Of a DNA stretch of 64,000 bases, positions 32,163 to 44,992 are shown piece after piece. Location of the stretch: assembly GCA_034336665.1 (NCBI GenBank), contig CM067564.1, positions 45,072,951 through 45,136,950 on the forward strand. The letters run 5' to 3'. The stretch is from Luscinia megarhynchos (taxonomy: Eukaryota; Chordata; Aves; Passeriformes; Turdidae). Made by a program: the position numbers and the translations under genes. Under the pieces are notes generated by a model, which saw only the letters and a program-made list of their open reading frames with translations, was not told where the DNA came from and searched no databases. Position 1 is the stretch's first letter. Every line of letters begins with the position of its first letter.

Positions 32163-35018
32163 ATGCTGGGGCTGCTGCTGCTGCAGGTGCTGGCGAGCTG
32201 CCTCTGCCTGGGACACAGTGAGGTGGTGAAGACCTTTAAAACTGCATGTACCCAGTTTTTCTATGCACAGACACCTCCAAATGATGTCCTGCGTCCAAAG
32301 AATGCAGCCAGGATCTGCCAGTTCTATGAAAATAAGCATCACTTTTGCCACCATGTATGACAGAGCATGAGAGAATTCCAGTGTACTCTGCTTACATCTA
32401 CAAGCCTGGACGTGGCAGCAGATCTCCCTTATGGTTTGTTGAGCCCCAGGTGAGTGTCTCTCTTACAGTACATCACCCTCCACTCACTCAGAAACATGAG
32501 CTGCAGCATTTAAATTACCACTTCTATTTCCTACCACACCCACTATTCACATGCAAATGGACACATTGGATGGGAAATTTTCTCCTTAAACTTCAAACAC
32601 CTGCACCACGTGGCTCCTCTGATGCATCTGAGACATCAGCAGGAGGATGAGATGAATCATATCCCAAAGGTGCCCAGTTTTCTGCCTTGACCTGACAGCA
32701 ACAGCAAATCCAATTAATTTGCATTACATTACAAAGTCAAATGATTCCCCTCCCTGTGCCCTGCTCTGGTGGGGGACCAAGTGATGGGAAAAAGACACCC
32801 AAGAGGGGCTAAACTTGAGGGACCACCAAGCCTGCTGGGATCTGCTCCCCACTTTACCCTGAGCTGTTCTGCACCCCTGACAGAGCTCATCTGCTCCCAG
32901 TGAAGAGTCAAACAGGCTTTGTGAGGAGTGGGAGAGAAGTGAGGAGAAACTCAGGAGGGAGTGAGATGGCCCAGGGACAAAGCCCTGGAGGAAAAGGCAC
33001 TGGAGATGAGAGGGTCAGCTTAACTGTGGAGGGATTTGTGGAGTGATGTTTGAGGCAGTGAAAAGTGAGGAGTATGAGTGTCAGTCCAGTCAGAAGGGTG
33101 TGATCTCCATGCATGGGCAGTGACCCCTGAGCACCTTTGGCTCAGGCTTGCTCCAGAAGGATCCAGCAGACAGACAGAACTCCAAGCTATGGAACCCTCA
33201 CAAATGTCCTTCAGACCTCCAGGAAGACAGGCCAGGCCAATGAAGGAATAGAAGGGCAGCAAATTCAGGACCTCTCCATGGGCAGAGTAGAGGGAGAATT
33301 TTGGGTGAAATTGTGGAAGATCATAATGTCCTGTTCCAGAGGAAAGCTAAATATGATTCCCTACAGATGAACAACAACGTTTTGAAGTTATGAAAAATAT
33401 AATCATTTGCATTTGTTACTTCCATGAAGATAAGCAATTAATCTGCTCTTGCTCCACTGCAGCCTCCACATTATCAAGGCATCAAAACTTCTCTCATTTT
33501 GTAGAATCATAGAGTGGTTTGTGTTGGAAGGAACCTTAAAGATCATCTGAATTCAAACACACTCCATGGGCCAGGCCACTTGTCACCAGGCCAGCATGTT
33601 CCAAACCTATCACTGGCCTTATCTTCTTCCTAGATCCTGAACACAGGATACCTGGAAAATCTTTGATTTTTGTTAACTTTCTCCAGAGGCCTTTTTGGAG
33701 TAATGCCGATGTTTCCCCAGTTCTCTTTTGGGATTACAGCTCCTCTCAGAGACTGATCATTTGTGACTTCTTTGAGTGATGCTGCAGAAAATGTTCCCTG
33801 AATCAGATCAGGTCTCAGACATATTCAGAGCACTGCTGTCACAGATGCCATTTAAATTGAAAGCATTTTGCTTCCTGAGCAAAAATGTTCATTCTTGAAT
33901 AAACTGCAGCATTACCAGGGAAACCTCAGCTCCAGGACAGATTTCCTGTCACATCTCCCTGAGTATAGAGTTAGAGGAGGCAACGTCTGGTGTTCCAGGA
34001 CTGGGCTACGCCTGTAGAAACCACACATAAAATCACAGAATGACAGAATCACAGCGTGGCATGAGGGGATCCAGGGAGAGCCCTGGGCAGATTTGGGCTG
34101 TGGAGACTGGAGGAAAGGGAAGCACATTTGGCAGGGAAGGTGTCTCACCAAAGTCACCTTTCAGTCCTAGGAGTGGGAAATGCTCCTTGTCTCAGTCATC
34201 CATCCATGCTCCCAGCAAAGGCTTCAGGCTGGATCACAAAGGTCACAAGTCAAAATGAGAGCAGTCACATTGTGAGCTGCTTTCTCTATAAAGCTTTTGT
34301 GTTCATGCAGGAGGGGCATGTCTATGATTTCTCTCTGATTCATCCATTTTCCTACACTGAGATGACAAAAATGTGATTTTAACAATCAGAGATGTCTGCT
34401 CAAGGTTAATCTGGTTTCATTACTTGCATCCTCAGTACTGACACCTTTTCCTCTTCTTACCCCTGTCAAGCTGATCAACGAAGATTATAAAAAGGCTATG
34501 GATACAGAGATTAACATCAGAGAGGAATATAAGATCTCATCAGATGATATCGGTCAGAATCAGGCTATTGACCATGACTACAAAAACCTCGTGGATCTGG
34601 ACCGTGGTCACTTGTGTCCCAGTGGCCACCAACCTGACGATGACAGCAAGTGGGCGACCTTCACCCTCACCAACATAGTGCCCCAATACGAAGAACTTAA
34701 CAAGCGTCAGTGGAGAAAATCTATGAGGAAGTAACTATGCCCCAAAATGCAGATGGCTGTGATACCACCTATGTCATCACGGGTGCTGTACCTGGGAGGG
34801 ACAAGGTCCCCACTGGAAGGGTTAAAATACCCAGCTACATCTGGTCAGCTGCCTGCTGCCTGGAGGGTACACGTCCCACGAAGGCTTGGGGGGCCATTGC
34901 TAAGAACAGCGAGAACAAGGTGAAGAACCTCAGCCTGGGCAAGCTGGAGGAGTGGCTGAGCAAGCTCTATAACGGGAAAAAGGTTATTCTGTTTCACGAT
35001 GCCTGTCCCCGATATTAA
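32163..35018 (+). pseudogene. E3: broken ENDOD1-like copy
   Basis: Exons equivalent to 32163-32449 and 34471-35018. Seen: relative to E5, its closest relative in both exons, the first coding exon has an extra T in the run at 32343-32346 (frame then stops at 32358-32360 after 65 residues) and another extra base near 32374. The last exon has two extra bases near 34715-34718, which bring a stop at 34732-34734. A base is also inserted in the pyrimidine tract before the acceptor (TTACCCC near 34459-34465). The DRGH, NIVPQ and LN motifs are still readable in their separate frames. The proximal promoter is deleted. Either a real pseudogene or, less likely given several scattered indels, consensus error in this unit. 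Confidence 0.8.
33503..33615 (-). repeat. CR1 3' tail fragment in E3 intron 2, antisense
   Basis: AGAATCATAGAGTGGTTTGT, GGAACCTTAAAGATCATCTG and GGGCCAGGCCACTTGTCACC. Confidence 0.6.
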
Positions 35019-35064
35019 GCCTAACATCCTTGATAAAAAAAGGCTCAGGAGATTTTCCCACATG

Positions 35065-35632
35065 TCACAGAATCACTGAATTTGTTAGTTTTGATGGGAC
35101 CTTAAAGCCTTCAGGATCCTCTCATTTTGACCTGTCTGCTACAGGCAGGGACACCTTCCACTACCCCAGGTTGTTCCAAGCCCTCCCCAGCCTGGCCCTT
35201 CAACGCTTCCAGGGATGGGGCACTCAAAACAGCTCTGGGTAACTTTTGCTGACACCACAGCCTGCTCCCAGGAATTTACTTCTTTAGAATATCCCATCTC
35301 ACCCTGCCCTCCATCAGTGGGAAACCATTCCCTCTTGTGCTGTCACTCCATACCCTTGTCCAAAGACCCTCTCCAGCCCTCTTAGACATCCTGCAGGTAC
35401 TGCACTCTCTGCAGTCTTCTCCAGGCTGAACATGCCCAGCTCTCTCAGCCTCTCTCCAGAGCAGACGTGCTCCAGCCCTCAGAACACCTTCATGGCCTGC
35501 ACTGGACTCCACCCCAACAGCTTTGTATCCTTCTTGTGCTCTGGGCCCCAGAGCTGGAGGCAGCACTGCACCTGGGCTCTCAGCACAGCACAGCAGAGCA
35601 GAGCAGAGCAGAGCAGAGCAGAGCAGAGGGGG
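35065..35632 (-). repeat. CR1 3' fragment, antisense, downstream of E3
   Basis: Same element as after the other copies; pentamer run has 7 units. Confidence 0.75.
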
Positions 35633-36314
35633 ACAAATGTCCTGTGCAGCTTCTGTGCTGCTTCCTTCTCTGGTGTGGTTCCAGCTCTGTCCCTCAGGGC
35701 ACCTCCTGCTCTGCCCAAAGGCACAAAGCCGTGGGCAGAGCCTCCAGCTGCTTTGCTTTGCTGCCCATCTCAGGAGAGAGCTCTCAGGGACAGTCCTCTC
35801 CTCCTTAGCTGAGAGTCCCTGACAGTGTGCAGCTGACTTGTCCCTCAGCTCCTTAGCAAGGCCAAGGCACCAGGGCACCTCAGGCTGCCCAGACATCTTA
35901 TCTGGACATCTCCATGTCTGCACATACCCAAAGCCCAATAATGATCCTGGACAACCTGCTCGAGCTCATCCTGCTTGAGCCTGGAGTGTGGATTAGAAGA
36001 TCTTGAGATGTCCCTGCGAAACCCAACAATTCAGTGATTATGTGATCCTGGGACATGCTTTTCTTTGCTTGCTTTTGGATGTGCACCTTGAGAGCAGCAC
36101 CTGTTGTATCAGAAAGGCAAGTTTTTCCATCAGATACATAGAAAGCCTTGAGCAGCCAAAGGTAAATTCCTGTGATGCTCTCCTTGGATACCTTCATCCT
36201 CTGCTCTGCTTCTGAAGCTTTTTAGTAGCTTTATAAAAAATTGATTTGGGGAAATGTATTCAATGGTTTTAAAAGATAATTGTGTGCCACATAATTTAGT
36301 GTGCAATAGCATCC

Positions 36315-36320
36315 AATAAA
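36315..36320 (+). promoter_or_regulatory. Candidate poly(A) signal of E3
   Basis: AATAAA in the conserved downstream block, about 1.3 kb past the stop. Confidence 0.45.
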
Positions 36321-37117
36321 AGTTAATTGCTACAGTGGTGGATTGCACAATCATGTCTCATATAAACCACAAATTGCTTGTCACTGAAATTTCTACAACC
36401 ACCAGGGATATCACAGTGCCCAGAGCATCCTTGCAGGACATTGGGGGTCCAAGTGCAATCTGAGGATGCCGTTACACCCACACAAGTGTCAGCATCAGAC
36501 ACCAGTTATTCTCCTGTGAATGGGCATGAACAAAGTGGGCCAGGGTGCCAACAGCTCATACAAGACACCCCCATGGCTCCCGCAACGAGACCTGTAAGTT
36601 TGAGTTCCTCGGTCTTGATCCTTTAGGGGTGGGGGCCTGTGCAACAAAGAGTTCAAAGGGTTCTGTGCATTCAGGCTCATGTGGGATTGCCCCACGTTTC
36701 CCCTGGGAGGGGCTCACCCTTTGTAATGCAGCACTGTGGAGTTGGGGGACACTCTGGGGGTCTTTGATGCTTTCTGGCCCCTTCTAATGATGTGACCACA
36801 GTTGGGCCCTGCTTTGTTATGTCAGTTGGGCCCCATCAGAAAGGAGGAATTTGCCCCAGCTCTGCCACATCTGTTTCTTCTTGGCCTTCTCCCTCTTTCT
36901 GGCTAAACTTCACTTCGTTTAAGACACCAGTCTCAGGTTAACAGAGACAAAAGGAAGCACATCACTCAACCTGTTTGTTTAAAAATACTTCAGTGCAACA
37001 GACATTTCTGCATAGTTCTGCTTGTAAAACTCAACTCATCATTCTCTTATGCCTGGACTTTTAGAAATGGAAGGAAATTACTCCCGTTTTGTCGTGAGTG
37101 AATGAATGATCCTCAGA

Positions 37118-37362
37118 ATAATTTGGGTTGAAAAGGACACTAAGCACCAGCTCGTTCTATGCCTTCTCATGGACAGGGACACCTTCCACTATCCCAGGTT
37201 TCCCCAAAACCAAGTCAACGTGGTCATGGCCACTTCCAGGGATAGGGCAGTCTCAGCTTCTGTGGGCAACCTCTCTTGGGGCTTCACCACCACCACAGTA
37301 CCAAATATTTCCCTAATATCCAATCTATACCTACATTCAGTCCACTTTAAGCCATTTCATGT
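37118..37362 (-). repeat. CR1 fragment, antisense, type A spacer
   Basis: Nearly identical to 27868-28112. Confidence 0.65.
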
Positions 37363-37369
37363 TGTCTAA

Positions 37370-37950
37370 TGTATTGGTTTTTCCCCAGCCAGCAGCAACA
37401 ACCACCGCAGCTGCTCCCTCACTCCCCAGACACCAGGATCAGGGAGAGAACTGGAAGGGTAAAAGCTGGAAAACTCGTGGGTGGAGATAAAGACAGTGTA
37501 ACAGGGAAAGCAAAAGCTGTGCACACAAGCAAAGCACATTCAAGGAATTCTTTGCCCATTTCCCATGGACATAAAGGTGTTCAGCCACCTCCAGGAGAGC
37601 AGGGCCCCATCCCACCTAACAGTTACCTGGGAAGACAAAACCCACCACTGCAAATGTCCCCTACTTCTTCTTTCTTCTCTTCACTTTATATACTCAGCAT
37701 GATGTCACCTGGTCTGGAAGATCCCTCAGGTCAGTCAGGGTCACCGGTCCTGGCTCTGTCTCCTCACAACCTCCCAAGTCCCCCCATCCTCCTGGCCAGC
37801 CTGGCAGTATAAAGAGCAGAAAAGGCCTTGGATCTGTGAAAGATGTGCTCAGCAATAACAAAAACTATCTCTGTCTTATCAACTCTGTGTGCAGCAGAAG
37901 TCCAAAAGCACAGCCCAATGCCTGCCACTGTCAAGAAAATTAACTCTGAA
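37370..37950 (-). mobile_element. Old avian ERV LTR remnant, antisense, type A spacer
   Basis: Paralogue of 13610-14190 and 28120-28705. Confidence 0.45.
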
Positions 37951-38509
37951 CCAGCACATCTCTCAACTGCCTGTCCTTGTCCAAAGTCTGTCTCCAGCTC
38001 TCCTGTAGACTCCTAAAGCCCTGGCAGGAGCTCTGAGCTATCCCCAGAGCCTTCTCCTTCCCAGGCTGCTGGGATGAAGCTGTTACAGAGCCATGGCCAT
38101 CAGGCCAGAGAATATTTGTTGCCTGGCCATAGGAATGATGTTTATGTGAGGCTGCACAAGAGCAGCCTGTGAGTGTCTGAGTGTCCTCAGAGACAGGCCA
38201 GTCCATCTCATGTCACCAGAGATGTTGTGTTGGGAACAGAAACACATGGAGGTGCTGGAGCAGCAGCAGCTGCAGCTGGTGGGATTGATGAAATGATCAA
38301 GGAAGTCACCAGACCCTGTTATCTGATACTGAAATACCATGCTGCAAGTCAGCAAATTTCACAGAAATACTGAGGAAACCATTACAAACAACTGTCAACC
38401 TATTTCATGGTGGGTATTAACAAACTGCCCTTAATGAAAAAAAAAATAGACTTCTCTTTTCTGTGGAATTCCCTGTTTATAGAAGGGGCAAATTTATGAC
38501 TGGGTATAT

Positions 38510-38604
38510 ATTGCAGTGGCACTGCTGAGGATTCAAACATTCCTTTCTCCAGGGAGTAGACTGAAGGAACTCTTCAGCTGCCTCTTCTGAGACTCTGCTT
38601 CAAG
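38510..38604 (+). other. Candidate distal 5' exon upstream of E4
   Basis: Ends CTTCAAG/GTAAGC (GT at 38605-38606). The TATA equivalent reads TTTATAGAAG, weaker than before E2 and E3. Start approximate. Confidence 0.35.
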
Positions 38605-38994
38605 GTAAGCTCCTGCTCCTTCCTCACCATTCTCTCCAATACTCAAAGCATTTCCTGAGCTTTGCAATAAATATATATCTAGACAAACGCCTGGGCTGGA
38701 GTTGTTGAGTTCTTAGGAGCAATCAGAGCTTATCTACGCACTGAATTTTGCAGCACTTCAGTATTCTCTGTCAATGAGGAGGGCACGGAGAGTAGGAAGG
38801 ATTTGGGAAAGAAACTCAAGCCAGCTCACCTGAAAATTGACATCAAACTGTTGAAAAGAAGGGGGATGATTTTATTGAGCATCAAAACTCCACCCATGAC
38901 CTTGCAAGAGGCCTCTTGACAAATCACAGGTAGCTATTTCCTGAAAAATTCGCTCTAAACGCTGCATGAGAAATCTATCTACTTGAGACCCAGC

Positions 38995-39080
38995 CAGTCT
39001 GAGATTGCAGCAGAGGCATTTGGGAGTCCTTTGCCACTTTGGTGCTGCGAGCAGAGTCCTGTGCTGCTCTTTGTCTTGCA
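38995..39080 (+). other. Decayed proximal 5' exon of E4
   Basis: Homologous to the leader exons of E1, E2 and E5 (CAGAGGCATTTGGGAGTCCT), but the upstream TATA region reads CTACTTGAGACCCAGCC, without TATA, and the donor position reads CTTGCAGCATAT, without GT. This promoter/exon can hardly work; the distal module at 38510-38604 would have to replace it. Confidence 0.5.
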
Positions 39081-40000
39081 GCATATTTATCTAGGTATTT
39101 ATTAAGTTAGATATTAAGTTAGTTAGATAAATTTTAATCTAATGAAGTAGGTAACCCGAAATGATGTCTCACAAACTTCCCGGATTTTTGTGGAAGATGG
39201 GGCTGTACTCTGCAGAGGACTGTAAAAGTCACCACCACCTGTGTTTCATGTTCTCAGTTTCCAGCTCATTAGTCACCATGTTCCTGGTGCAGGGCTTGAA
39301 AAAAGGCAAGGACCAGATGTCTTGGGTCAGAGCAGGGCTCTATGTATCTCTGCATGCTAAATGCAATGGAAATGGAGAGATGAGGGTCAGGGAGAAGGAT
39401 AAGAAAAGAGCAAATGTGCAAGGTGACTTGTCAAGCCTTCAGCAGCCCCCAGCTCAGACCCTTCCCAGCCAAAGGTGGACTTTGTGATTTAGAGGCTGTG
39501 GCAGCTTTCTCTGCCAGGAACCCTTTGAACTGCCTGTCCTACCTGTCTTATTCCAAATGCTCATGATAATAAATCACTGCACTGAGTGTCTGGCCATGCA
39601 AATGGGAAGCATCCCTGCTATGCCAACCCTGTGCTGCCTCTGAAAGGACACAAAGCCCCTGGCTTGGTTGCCAGCATCCCAGGGAGCTTTTCAGCAGTTT
39701 TCTCATAAAGGAATGATCTTGCTGACTGCTGAGAATCACCTCAGCACTGAGAAAGACAAAATGATACATCTGGCAGTCCAATAAATTCCTGCAATGGTGC
39801 TTTTGACAGAACAGGAAAATCCCTCATCAAAGCTGAAGATGGGCAGCAGCAGGAATCCCAAGCACCCACAGGCAGAGCTGCCCCCCCTCAGTGCTTGCAC
39901 TGCAGCAGCCATTGGGCTGATAAGATAGAGGTGTTATCCCCCATGCTTGCTGCTACCATCTGCTTGGGCCCTTCATTTTGTCTCTCCATGTGTCTGCAAG

Positions 40001-40036
40001 TTCAGAGTCTGGGGTTGGATAACGTGGAAATGCAAG
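40001..40036 (+). other. Candidate cassette exon in E4 intron 1
   Basis: Identical to the E1 copy with both splice signals. Confidence 0.35.
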
Positions 40037-40656
40037 GTGAGCAGCAGGACAGCCATTGCCCAATGTCAGCTGAGAGGCAGGACCCCAAGTGCATCATTTG
40101 GGTTCAGGATTGGGTGTGACTGGAGGAGCTGTGTGTCTGTGTGAAGCTGGATGGGGCCAGAGCCATGTAGGAAGTGCAGCACTGCTGTTCTTTCTCTGCC
40201 CAGTGTCCCATGAGATGAAAGCCCAGCTCAGCATTGCAGGGGGCTGAGCAGAGTCTGTGCCCAGCTGCAGGTGTCTGCTGTGGGGAGGTGCTCAGAGCAG
40301 GAGGGAGGTGGGGAAAGGTGACCTTGTGCCAGGGCTGTGCCTCAGTTGCAAGATAACTCTGCTGGGAGAGGTGATTACACTCGTGGTGCCTTTGGCTCTT
40401 TCCTCACCCAGGCTGACTTGTCCCACTGCTGCCTCCTCCTCTGGGCACCTAAACCCTGGTGTACGTTTCACACTCATTAATTCTCCATATCTGGGAGAAC
40501 ATTACTCCTTTCCTGATGTCCCATAGTCCCCTCCTCTGCCAGCTCTGTGTCCCTGCACGAAAAGCCTCCAGGCCATGCCCAGCTCTGTCCAACCTAAATG
40601 TCCCTCTGCATTTGCCTTGCAGGGGAGCAAGAGCCCTTCACTGAAATCCTCCCACC

Positions 40657-43470
40657 ATGCTGGGGCTGCTGCTGCTGCACGTGCTGGCGAGCTGCCTCTG
40701 CCTGGGACACAGTGAGGTGGTGAAGACCTTTAAAACTGCATGTACTAAGTTTTTCTATAAGAAGACCCTCCCAAGTGACACCCTGCGTCCAACAAATGCA
40801 GCCAGGATCTGTCAGGTCTATGATAACCAGTATCGTTTTGCCACCCTGTATGACAGAAACAGAAAAATTCCAGTGTACTCTGCTTACATCTATCAGCCTG
40901 CAAACGGAGAGAGATATGAATCATGGTTTGTCGAGCCCCAGGTGAGTGTCTCTCTTACAGCACATCACCCTCCACTCACTCAAACATGAGCTGCAGTATT
41001 TAAATTACCACTTCTATTTCCTACCACCCCACTACTCACATGGAAATGGACACATTGGATGGGAAATTTATCCTTAAACTTTAAATACCTGCACCACGTG
41101 GTTCCTCTGATGAATCATATCCCAAAGGTGCCCAGTTTTCTGTCTTGACCTGGCAGCAACAGCAAATCCAATTAATTTGCATTACATTACAAATTCAAAT
41201 GATTCCCCTCCCTGTGCCCTGCTCTGGTGGGGAGACCAAGTGATGGGGAAAAGACACCCAAGAGAGGCTAAACTTGAGGGACCAACAGTCCTGCTGGGAT
41301 CTGCTCCCCACTTTGCCCTGAGTGTTTCTGCACCCCAGACTGACAGTTCATCTGCTCCCAGGGAAGAGTCAAACACGCTTTGTGTAGGGTGGGAGAGAAG
41401 TGAGGAGAAACTCAGGAGGGGGTGAGATGGCCCAGGGACAAAGCCTTGGAGGAAAAGGCACTGGAGATGAGAGGGTAAGCTTAACTGTGGAGGGACTTGT
41501 GGAGTGATGTTTGAGGCAGTGAAAAGTGAGGAGCATCAGTGTCAGTCCAGTCAGAAGGGTGTGATCTCCATGCATGGGCAGTGACCCTGAGCACCTTTGG
41601 CTCAGGCTTGCTCCTAGAAGGATCCAGCAGAGAGACAGAACTCCAAAGCTATGGAGCCCACACCAATGTCCTTCAGATCTCCAGGAACACAGGCCAGGCC
41701 AATGAAGGAATAGAAGGGCAGCAAATTCAGGACGTTTCCATGGGCAGAGTAGGGGGAGGATTTTGGGTAAAAATGTGGAAGATCATAATGTCCAGAGGAA
41801 GGCTAAATATGCTTCCCTTCAGATAACAAGAATCTGTTTGAGTAATGAAAAAAATAATCATTTGCACTTGTTACTCACTTCAATATTAGGAAATTAATCT
41901 GATCTTGCACCCCTGCAGCCTCCACATTGTCTCGTTTTGTAGAATCATAGAGTGGTTTGTGTTGGAAGGAACATTAAAGATAATCCAATCCAAAGCCACT
42001 GTAGGGTCCAGGGCAGTTGCCATCAGGCCCGTATGCTCCAAAACCATGTTTGTCCTTCCCTTCCTAGAATGTAGGCACTGGATACCTGGAAAACGTTTTG
42101 ATTTGTAAACTTTCTCCAGAGGCTTTTTTGGAGTACTGCTGAAGTTTCCACAGGACTATTTTGGGATTAAATGCTCCTGTCAGAGGCTGATCATTTGTAA
42201 CTTGAGTGATGCTGCAGAAAATGTTCCCTAGCCCAGATCAGCACTCAGACACATTCTTAGCACTGCTTTAACAGATTCCATTTACATTGACATATTTTTG
42301 CTTCCTGAACAAAAATGTTCATCCTTGAACAAATTGCAGCCCTCGCAAGAAAACCTCAGCTCCAGGACAGATTTCCTGTCACATCTCCCTGAGTATGGGC
42401 TTAGAGGAGGCAACCTCTGGTGTTCCAGGATTGGGCTACACCTGCAGCAACCACACATAAAACCACAGAATCACAGAATCCCACAATCACAGAATCACAG
42501 CGTGGCATGAGGGGATCCAGGGAGAGCCCTGGGCAGATTTGGGCTGTGGAGACTGGAGGAAAGGGAAGCACATTTGGCAGGGAAGGTGTCTCACCAAAGT
42601 CACCTTTCAGTCCTAGGAGTGGGAAATGCTCCTTGTCTCAGTCATCCATCCATGCTCTCAGCACAGGCTTCAGGCTGGATCACAAAGGTCACAAGTCAAA
42701 ATGAGAGCATTCTGAGCTGCTTTCTCTATAAAGCTTTTGTGTTCATGCAGGAGGGGCATGTCTATGATTTCTCTCTGATTCATCCATTTTCCTACATTGA
42801 GATGACAAAAATGTGATTTTAACAATCAGAGATGTCTGCTCCAGGGTAATCTGTTTCATTACATGCATCCTCAGTACTGACACCTTTTCCTCTTCTTCCC
42901 CTGTCAGAGCTGATCAACAAAAATTATCGAAAGGCTATGGATACAGAGGAGTCCATCATAGAAACATACAGGATCACTTCAGAGGAAATTGGCAAGAGTC
43001 AGGCTATTGACAAGGACTACAGTGGTGCTACAGGTTTTGACCGTGGTCACTTGTGTCCCAGTAGCCACCAAAGTGGCAATGAGGGCAGGTGGGCTACTTT
43101 CACCCTCACCAACATTGTGCCCCAGAACAGCTCACTCAACCAGAATGCCTGGAGAATCTATGAGGAAGAAACAATGGCTGAGAAAACCCGGGGCTGTGAT
43201 ACCACCTATGTCATCACAGGTGCTGTACCTGGGAACACCCAGATCTCCAATGGGAGGGTTAATATACCCAGCCACATCTGGTCAGCTGCCTGCTGCATGA
43301 TAGATGAAAAGGCCACGAGGGCTTGGGGGGCCATCGCTGAGAACAACAAGAATGAAGTGAAGGAGCTCAACCTGGGGAGGCTGGAGATCAAGTTGTCTGA
43401 GCTCTATGGGGGGAAAGATGTTACTCTGTTCAACAAAGCTTGTCCCCGGCAAAACCCCTCACAACCTTGA
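40657..43470 (+). CDS. ENDOD1-like: E4: ENDOD1-like endonuclease, frame open but splicing and stop altered
   Basis: Join of 40657-40941 and 42910-43470, predicted 281 residues. Signal peptide about 1-19 (LLLLHVLASCLCLGHS), RIPVYSAYIY-like segment (KIPVYSAYIY), core with FDRGH (His about 142), NIVPQ, LNQ and W..YEE. Oddities seen: the acceptor reads CTGTCAGAG instead of CTGTCAAG. Only the second AG (GAG, 42908-42909) keeps the frame, while the stronger CAG two bases earlier would give a stop in the second codon. The usual stop after CPRQ is changed (AAC), extending the protein by five residues (NPSQP) to TGA. The proximal promoter is decayed. May be a gene in early decay, or expressed from the distal promoter with mixed splicing. 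Confidence 0.75.
41939..42050 (-). repeat. CR1 3' tail fragment in E4 intron 2, antisense
   Basis: AGAATCATAGAGTGGTTTGT and GGAACATTAAAGATAATCCA. Confidence 0.6.
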
Positions 43471-43502
43471 TGGAAAAGGCTCAGGAGCTTTTCCCACATG
43501 TC

Positions 43503-44028
43503 ACAGAACCACTGAATGGGTGGGTTTTGATGGGACCTTAAAGACTTCAGGATCCTCTCATTTTGACCTGTCTGCCACAGGGCAGGGACACCTTCCACTA
43601 CCCCAGGTTGTTCCAAGCCCTCCCCAGCCTGCCCTTCAACGCTTCCAGGGATGGGGCACTCAAAACAGCTCTGGGTAACTCTTTGCTCATACTACATCCT
43701 GCTCCCAGGAATTTACTTCTTTAGAATATCCTCCATCAGTGGGAAACCATTCCCTCTTGTGCTGTCACTCCATACCCTTGTCCAAAGACCCTCTCCAGCC
43801 CTCTTAGACATCCTGCAGGTACTGCACTCTCTGCAGTCTTCTCCAGGCTGAACATGCCCAGCTCTCTCAGCCTCTCTCCAGAGCAGACGTGCTCCAGCCC
43901 TCAGAGCACCTTCATGGCCTGCACTGGACTCCACCCCAACAGCTTTGTATCCTTCTTGTGCTCTGGGCCCCAGAGCTGGAGGCAGCACTGCACCTGGGCT
44001 CTCAGCACAGCACAGCAGAGCAGAGGGG
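43503..44028 (-). repeat. CR1 3' fragment, antisense, downstream of E4
   Basis: Same element as after the other copies. Shares with the E5 copy a deletion in the ATCCCATC..CACCCTGCCCTCC stretch (reads AGAATATCCTCCATCAGTGG). Pentamer run has 2 units, the shortest. Confidence 0.75.
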
Positions 44029-44712
44029 GACAAATGTCCTGTGCAGCTTCTGTGCTGCTTCCTTCTCTGGTGTGTTTCCAGCTCTGTCCCTCAGGGCACC
44101 TCCTGCTCTGCCCAAAGGCACAAAGCCATGGGCAGAGCCTCCAGCTGCTTTGCTTTGCTGCCCATCTCAGGAGAGAGCTCTCAGGGACAGTCCTCTCCTC
44201 CTTAGCTGAGAGCCCCTGACAGTGTGCAGCTGACTTGTCCCTCAGCTCCTTAGCAAGGCCAAGGCACCAGGGCACCTCAGGCTGCCCAGACATCTTGTCT
44301 GGACATCTCCATGTCTGCACATACCCAAAGACCAACAATGATTCTGGACAACCTGCTCGAGCTCATCCTGCTTGAGCCTGGAGTGTGGACTAGAAGATCT
44401 TGAGATGTCCCTGCAAAACCCAACAATTCAGTGATTATGTGATCCTGGGACATGATTTTGTTTGCTTGCTTTTGGAAAGTGCACCTTGAGAGCAGCACCT
44501 GTTGTATCAGACAGGCAGGTTTTGGCATCAGATACATAGAAAGCTTTGAGCAGCCAAAGGTAAATTCCTGTGATGCTCTCCTTGGATACCTTCATCCTCT
44601 GCTCTGCTTCTGAAACTTTTCTGCAGACTTTTGGGAAGTTGGTCTGAGGAATTTTATTCGGTGGTTGTAAAAGATCGATGTGTGCCACATCATTTAGTTT
44701 GCATGAGCTTAC

Positions 44713-44718
44713 AATAAA
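44713..44718 (+). promoter_or_regulatory. Candidate poly(A) signal of E4
   Basis: AATAAA in the conserved downstream block, about 1.25 kb past the stop. Confidence 0.5.
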
Positions 44719-44992
44719 AGTTTTTTGCTGCATTGCCGGGTCATGTCTTATATAAACCACAAATTGCTTGTCACTGAAATTTCTGCAATCTCCAGTGATG
44801 TCACAGTGCCCAGAGCATCCTTACAGGATTGGGTGTCCAAGTGCAATTTCAGGATGCCATAACACCCACACAAGTGTCAGCATCAGACATCAGTTACTTC
44901 TCCTTTGCAGACACCTCTGTTGTACCTCATGGCGCTCCTGAATTGCTCCCTTACCTCTGCTAATGGCTGGGACTTGAGACCACTCTCATCCT

